Assembly: GCA_964370295.1 (NCBI GenBank)
Contig: CAYJIR010000039.1
Coordinates: forward strand, 1 to 17,665
Reading direction: 5' to 3'
DNA length: 17,665 nt
Origin: JAAYCI01 sp964370295
GTDB taxonomy: Bacteria; Bacillota; Clostridia; Oscillospirales; Ruminococcaceae
Below the pieces are notes generated by a model. The model saw nothing but the letters and a program-made list of their open reading frames with translations, ran no database searches and had not been told where the DNA came from. The first letter of the stretch is position 1; each line of letters opens with the position of its first letter. Below are positions 14,519 to 17,665 of this stretch, in pieces. The position numbers and the translations under genes were made by a program.

Positions 14519-15646
14519 ATGTTAAATGGACAAGAGGACTTAAATGTGCTTCGCAACGAAATTGATGAAATTGACAATACATTATGGCCACTGTTTGAAA
14601 AGCGCATGCAGGCCGTACGCAAAGTGGCTGAAGTGAAACGAAAAAACAACCTGCCGGTGCTGGACGCACAACGAGAACAATTAATTTTACAACGTTTGGC
14701 GCAAAGCGTGGGGCCTGAATTGCGTGGCGAAGTATCCCTGTTGGTGCGCACTATGCTAGCTCTTTCCAAAGGGCGACAACGTGTAGACTTGTTTGGGCAA
14801 GAGGCTCCCTTATTGCCTTTACCCAAAGCGCCGCAGCACGAACCAAGCTGTTGCGTGCATCAAGGAATTTCCGGTGCTTGGAGCGAACAAGCGTTAAAAA
14901 AAATATACCCCCATACCGAAGTGATGTCCGTTGAAACCTTTGAAGATGTTTTCAAAGCTGTAGCACAAGGGAAGGCCAAATATGGTTTTGCCCCTATCGA
15001 AAACAGCCAAACAGGCGCAATCGGTGAAACCTATGATTTACTGCGTAAATACGGCGCATATATCGTGGGCCGAACAAGTCTTGACATTCGACAATGCCTG
15101 CTTGCACCTATGGGCACCACCCTAAATGACATACAGCGTGTATACTCTCACACAGAAGCTTTGGCTCAATGCAGAAAAATACTGCAAGAATACAACTGGA
15201 GCCAGTTGCCCCAGCGCAATACCGCTGTAGCTGCACGCCTTGTAGCAGAAGAACACGATGGACATACGGCTGCTATTGCCTCTGCCTATGCAGCCGAGTG
15301 CTATGGTTTGCAAGTACTTCTGGAAGATATTATGGACACAAAAGCCAACCATACTTCCTTTATTGTGCTTGCAAAAGAACCACAATATGATGAACACAGC
15401 ACCCATGTATCCCTCACCTTTTCTACCGCCCACCGCAGTGGCGCCTTGTGTGAGGCATTGCTGCCTTTTGTAGGTTTCGACCTAAACCTAGCTCGCATAG
15501 AGTCGCGACCGGACAGCGATGGCCGCTATCGCTTCTTCGCCGATATAGAGGGAAATATCTTACATCCCGATATGCATAAGGCTTTGCAACAAGCAGCGTC
15601 GGCAAGCGCCTATTTTGAAGTATTGGGATGTTATTCACTTTTGTAA
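14519..15646 (+). CDS. pheA: Bifunctional chorismate mutase/prephenate dehydratase (P-protein)
   Basis: This 375-residue fused enzyme converts chorismate to prephenate and then to phenylpyruvate. Residues 1-90 are an AroQ-type chorismate mutase with expected Arg 12, Arg 29, Lys 40, Arg 52 and Glu 53. The dehydratase domain (about 110-285) has HQGISGAWSEQA and PIENSQTGAIGETYDLL. A C-terminal ACT domain (about 294-375) with ESRP (328-331) is the usual phenylalanine-binding feedback site. The dehydratase TRF motif reads Thr-Ser-Phe here (279-281): the catalytic Thr is kept and the Arg replaced. ATG at 14519 follows AGGAGG. It is separated from aroF by a 309-base gap holding a MITE, with no terminator seen, so co-transcription from the attenuated promoter remains plausible. 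Confidence 0.95.
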   Translation: MLNGQEDLNVLRNEIDEIDNTLWPLFEKRMQAVRKVAEVKRKNNLPVLDAQREQLILQRLAQSVGPELRGEVSLLVRTMLALSKGRQRVDLFGQEAPLLPLPKAPQHEPSCCVHQGISGAWSEQALKKIYPHTEVMSVETFEDVFKAVAQGKAKYGFAPIENSQTGAIGETYDLLRKYGAYIVGRTSLDIRQCLLAPMGTTLNDIQRVYSHTEALAQCRKILQEYNWSQLPQRNTAVAARLVAEEHDGHTAAIASAYAAECYGLQVLLEDIMDTKANHTSFIVLAKEPQYDEHSTHVSLTFSTAHRSGALCEALLPFVGFDLNLARIESRPDSDGRYRFFADIEGNILHPDMHKALQQAASASAYFEVLGCYSLL

Positions 15647-15716
15647 TCGCCTGCGGCCATACGTGCATACTAAGAATACCGGTGCGGTTCATCACACATT
15701 TTTTGGCGGTGACAAA

Positions 15717-17330
15717 ATGGATAATCCTATTTATATTGATCCTTTTTCCGTAAAAGATAACCCCGCAACATTGGCGTCGCAGTTTCTGTCCTCTTTACAA
15801 TATCCACAAGAGGTCCAAGCACATACACTATTCGATATTTTACACAGATCCTCCGATAGTGAAACGGGGAAACATTTTGGATTTTCTTCCATTCACAGTG
15901 TAGAACAGTACCAAAACACACTACCTTTGAGCGAATGGAAGGATTACGCCCCTACCATTCAATTGCTTTCACACGGAGAAGAAAATATTCTGTTCTCCGG
16001 AAAAACTGTGCAGTTTTTGCAAACTTCCGGCACAAATGGACACAATAAATGGATTCCAATGTCTAAAACATCGTTGTCTATAAGTAGTCTTGTCACTTGT
16101 ATACGCAGCTATTTTCGCAGGCAATCCATTGTTGATAGCGGCCTAATTGATACCAATGAACAAACAGATACCAATCGTATCTTTCTATTTCCCAGCCCTG
16201 CACACATTGGCTATAGTCCGGGCAATATCCCTGTGGGCTATGCCTCCGGCCTAACCAGTCGCCAAACCGTGGGCACTTTAAAAAAAATGCATTTTACTAT
16301 GCCTGATTCAAATATAAATGCCCTGGTAGAAAAAGAAGAACTACTTTTTTACCAAGCACTCTCCTGTCCTCATGTGGTGGCCGCTATCGGCAACAACCCA
16401 AGGCGTTTCCTTGCCCTATGGCAAAAAGCAGAAAGCCAAGCCGACAAATGGATACACGCATTAAAAACAGGGGAATTGCCAAATTCTATGTCATTACAGC
16501 AGAATCTTCCCCTATACTTAGAGCGCTCCCATGCGTTACAGAGCCTCCATCAGCAGGGTAAATTTCTGCCCCGACATTATTGGCCACACTTAAATTTGGC
16601 CTGCTTTTGGCTTTCCGGGCCCATGGCACCTGCCATTGAGGCCATGCGTCCACTTGTACCTAGCCAAACCATATTTTTTGATGCCGGTTACGGAGCCAGC
16701 GAATTAAAAATCAACATTCCCCTCAAGCCCGGCACTCCCTTTGCACCACCTGCTTTATTCGCCGGATTTTTCGAATTTATCCCGCAGCAAGGCGGCCCAC
16801 CTGTTTTGTTGCATGAGTTACAAGACAATCATATTTATGAGCCGGTTCTTACCACCTATGCAGGTTTATACCGCTACCGCCTTGGCGATTGGATACAGGT
16901 GTGCAAAAAAACAAAGGCGACACCCAATCTCGCCTTTTATGGGCGCGTACAGGAAGCTGCAAATCTTAGTGGAGAAAAGGTAGACAGCGCAGTATTGTTG
17001 CGTGCGGCACAAAAAGCCAGCACGGAGCAAAATGTAACGCTGTGTGGGTTTGCTCTGTATCCAAACCCACACAGCGCGCACTATGAATGCTATGTTGAAT
17101 TGGACACTGTGCAAGGTCTGCCTTCAGCTTGGGCACACAGTTTTGATATGAATTTACAAGGTATGTCCACATCCTATGCCCGCCGGCGACAAGACGGAAG
17201 TTTGTCTCCACCAAAAGCCATGCAAATGCATTCAGGATGGGAAAATGAACGCCTACAAACAACGCAGTCCGGACAGGCAAAATCTCCCCTTTTGCTCCTA
17301 TCCCCACCGAACCAACAACTTTATATTTAG
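15717..17330 (+). CDS. GH3-family acyl-acid amido synthetase-like protein
   Basis: This 537-residue protein belongs to the GH3 branch of the adenylate-forming (ANL) superfamily. Plant members join amino acids to acyl acids such as auxin or jasmonate through an acyl-AMP. The P-loop TSGTNGHNKWIP (103-114), the AMP-binding YGASE (325-329), LYRYRLGD (384-391), GRVQEAANLSGEKVD (409-423) and the C-terminal LQGMSTSYARRR block (about 480-491) are all present, so both ATP-site and C-terminal lobes look intact. ATG at 15717 (behind GGCGGTGA) was preferred; an in-frame earlier start at 15615 lies inside pheA. It follows pheA by 70 bases and ends at a terminator, so it is probably the last gene of the phenylalanine operon. 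The acyl and amino substrates cannot be read from sequence; phenylalanine or a phenylpyruvate-derived acid are guesses from context. Confidence 0.85.
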   Translation: MDNPIYIDPFSVKDNPATLASQFLSSLQYPQEVQAHTLFDILHRSSDSETGKHFGFSSIHSVEQYQNTLPLSEWKDYAPTIQLLSHGEENILFSGKTVQFLQTSGTNGHNKWIPMSKTSLSISSLVTCIRSYFRRQSIVDSGLIDTNEQTDTNRIFLFPSPAHIGYSPGNIPVGYASGLTSRQTVGTLKKMHFTMPDSNINALVEKEELLFYQALSCPHVVAAIGNNPRRFLALWQKAESQADKWIHALKTGELPNSMSLQQNLPLYLERSHALQSLHQQGKFLPRHYWPHLNLACFWLSGPMAPAIEAMRPLVPSQTIFFDAGYGASELKINIPLKPGTPFAPPALFAGFFEFIPQQGGPPVLLHELQDNHIYEPVLTTYAGLYRYRLGDWIQVCKKTKATPNLAFYGRVQEAANLSGEKVDSAVLLRAAQKASTEQNVTLCGFALYPNPHSAHYECYVELDTVQGLPSAWAHSFDMNLQGMSTSYARRRQDGSLSPPKAMQMHSGWENERLQTTQSGQAKSPLLLLSPPNQQLYI

Positions 17331-17334
17331 CAAA

Positions 17335-17379
17335 AAAGCCAGTTACATAAACTCAAAATCGGTTTATGCAACTGGCTTT
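17335..17379. terminator. Terminator after the GH3-like gene, probably bidirectional
   Basis: AAAGCCAGTTACATAAAC (17335-17352) pairs with GTTTATGCAACTGGCTTT (17362-17379), 17 of 18 pairs. On minus the stem runs into TTTTTT; on plus it ends TTTCAT. It begins five bases after the GH3 stop codon. Confidence 0.8.
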
Positions 17380-17388
17380 CATAATAAT

Positions 17389-17544
17389 TAATGCCTGCTG
17401 AATAAACTCCTGCAGGGGTTTATTCAGTCCCACCGCAAAATGCGGTGGCCATAAAAGTGCTCAGAAAAGCGCTTTTATGGGGCATACCTTGATACTTTCC
17501 GCTGTGTTTTCGCCCCTAAAATAAAAAGGCGAAAACGAAAGTGC
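17389..17544 (-). repeat. Five-hairpin intergenic element (copy C, inverted, truncated in hairpin 1)
   Basis: Read on minus this matches the copy at 5855-6045. H5 is 17398-17410 with 17415-17427, H4 is CCACCGCA (17430-17437) with TGCGGTGG (17441-17448), H3 is 17449-17461 with 17468-17480, and H2 is GTTTTCGCC (17506-17514) with GGCGAAAAC (17528-17536). The shared outer end is TAATGCCTGCTGAA. Homology stops after GAAAGTG of hairpin 1, where the MITE at 17545 begins. Confidence 0.8.
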
Positions 17545-17656
17545 TAGGTGGTGTCGACAATAGTTGAATCGAGCATATTTTGAGTAATTTTTTTATCCAA
17601 TTCGGCAGAAAAAGGGCCAAAATAGGCCGGCTGAACACTATTGTCGACACTACCTA
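17545..17656. mobile_element. MITE-like element, copy 2 (112 bp)
   Basis: The left end TAGGTGGTGTCGACAATAG and the right end, read inward as TAGGTAGTGTCGACAATAG, match at 19 of the outer 21 positions. The interior matches copy 1 (14271-14436) on both sides of a deletion of about 50 bases; CCAAAATAGGCC and CTGAACACTATTGTCGA are shared. The ends are better preserved than in copy 1. It abuts a broken five-hairpin element, suggesting insertion into it. Confidence 0.8.
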
Positions 17657-17665
17657 AAAGAGTTT

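Noticed and set aside
15615..15716. Longer GH3 start inside pheA
   Set aside because: The extra 34 residues are antisense-like filler overlapping pheA with no ribosome binding site; ATG at 15717 has one and begins where the family similarity begins.

Overview
The window looks like chromosomal DNA of a Bacillota, probably a member of the Clostridia. Three things point there: the ecfA1-ecfA2-ecfT-truA order, a ClpE-type zinc-finger Clp ATPase, and strong AGGAGG ribosome binding sites with some TTG starts. The genus cannot be told from sequence alone. No phage, plasmid, CRISPR or resistance module is visible. The accessory character comes from small non-coding repeats and from the aromatic amino acid operon.

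Layout. At 1-320 (minus) is the start of a secreted, acidic, repeat-rich protein cut by the window edge. At 321-919 there is no gene, but there is a promoter, a decayed repeat copy and a tRNA terminator. tRNA-Gly(TCC) (920-993) and clpE (1048-3345) follow on minus, then a CvpA-like membrane protein and a membrane-anchored DUF5711-like protein (3554-5757), a 374-bp gap holding a five-hairpin repeat, and the chain truA, ecfT, ecfA2, ecfA1 (6132-9459) with overlapping genes. A COG1092-like methyltransferase and ruvB, ruvA, ruvC fill 9601-12773. All of these are on minus.

From 12896 the plus strand carries a divergent unit: promoter, a 35-residue leader peptide with 11 phenylalanines, a strong intrinsic terminator, a type I-beta DAHP synthase (aroF), a fused chorismate mutase-prephenate dehydratase (pheA), and a GH3-family acyl-amido synthetase. 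The first and last dedicated steps of phenylalanine synthesis thus sit behind what reads as a classical ribosome-mediated, phenylalanine-sensing attenuator. That is the most interesting system here, because Bacillota are usually described as using T-box or protein-based control for such genes. A GH3 enzyme at the operon end raises the possibility that the pathway feeds an amino acid-acyl conjugate.

Two families of small mobile or structural repeats punctuate the intergenic spaces. One is a roughly 190-bp element of five consecutive hairpins, in three copies (707-870 decayed, 5855-6045, and 17389-17544 inverted and truncated), with paired substitutions that preserve the stems. The other is a MITE-like element with about 21-bp terminal inverted repeats ending in TA, in two copies (14271-14436, between aroF and pheA, and 17545-17656, apparently inserted into a five-hairpin element).
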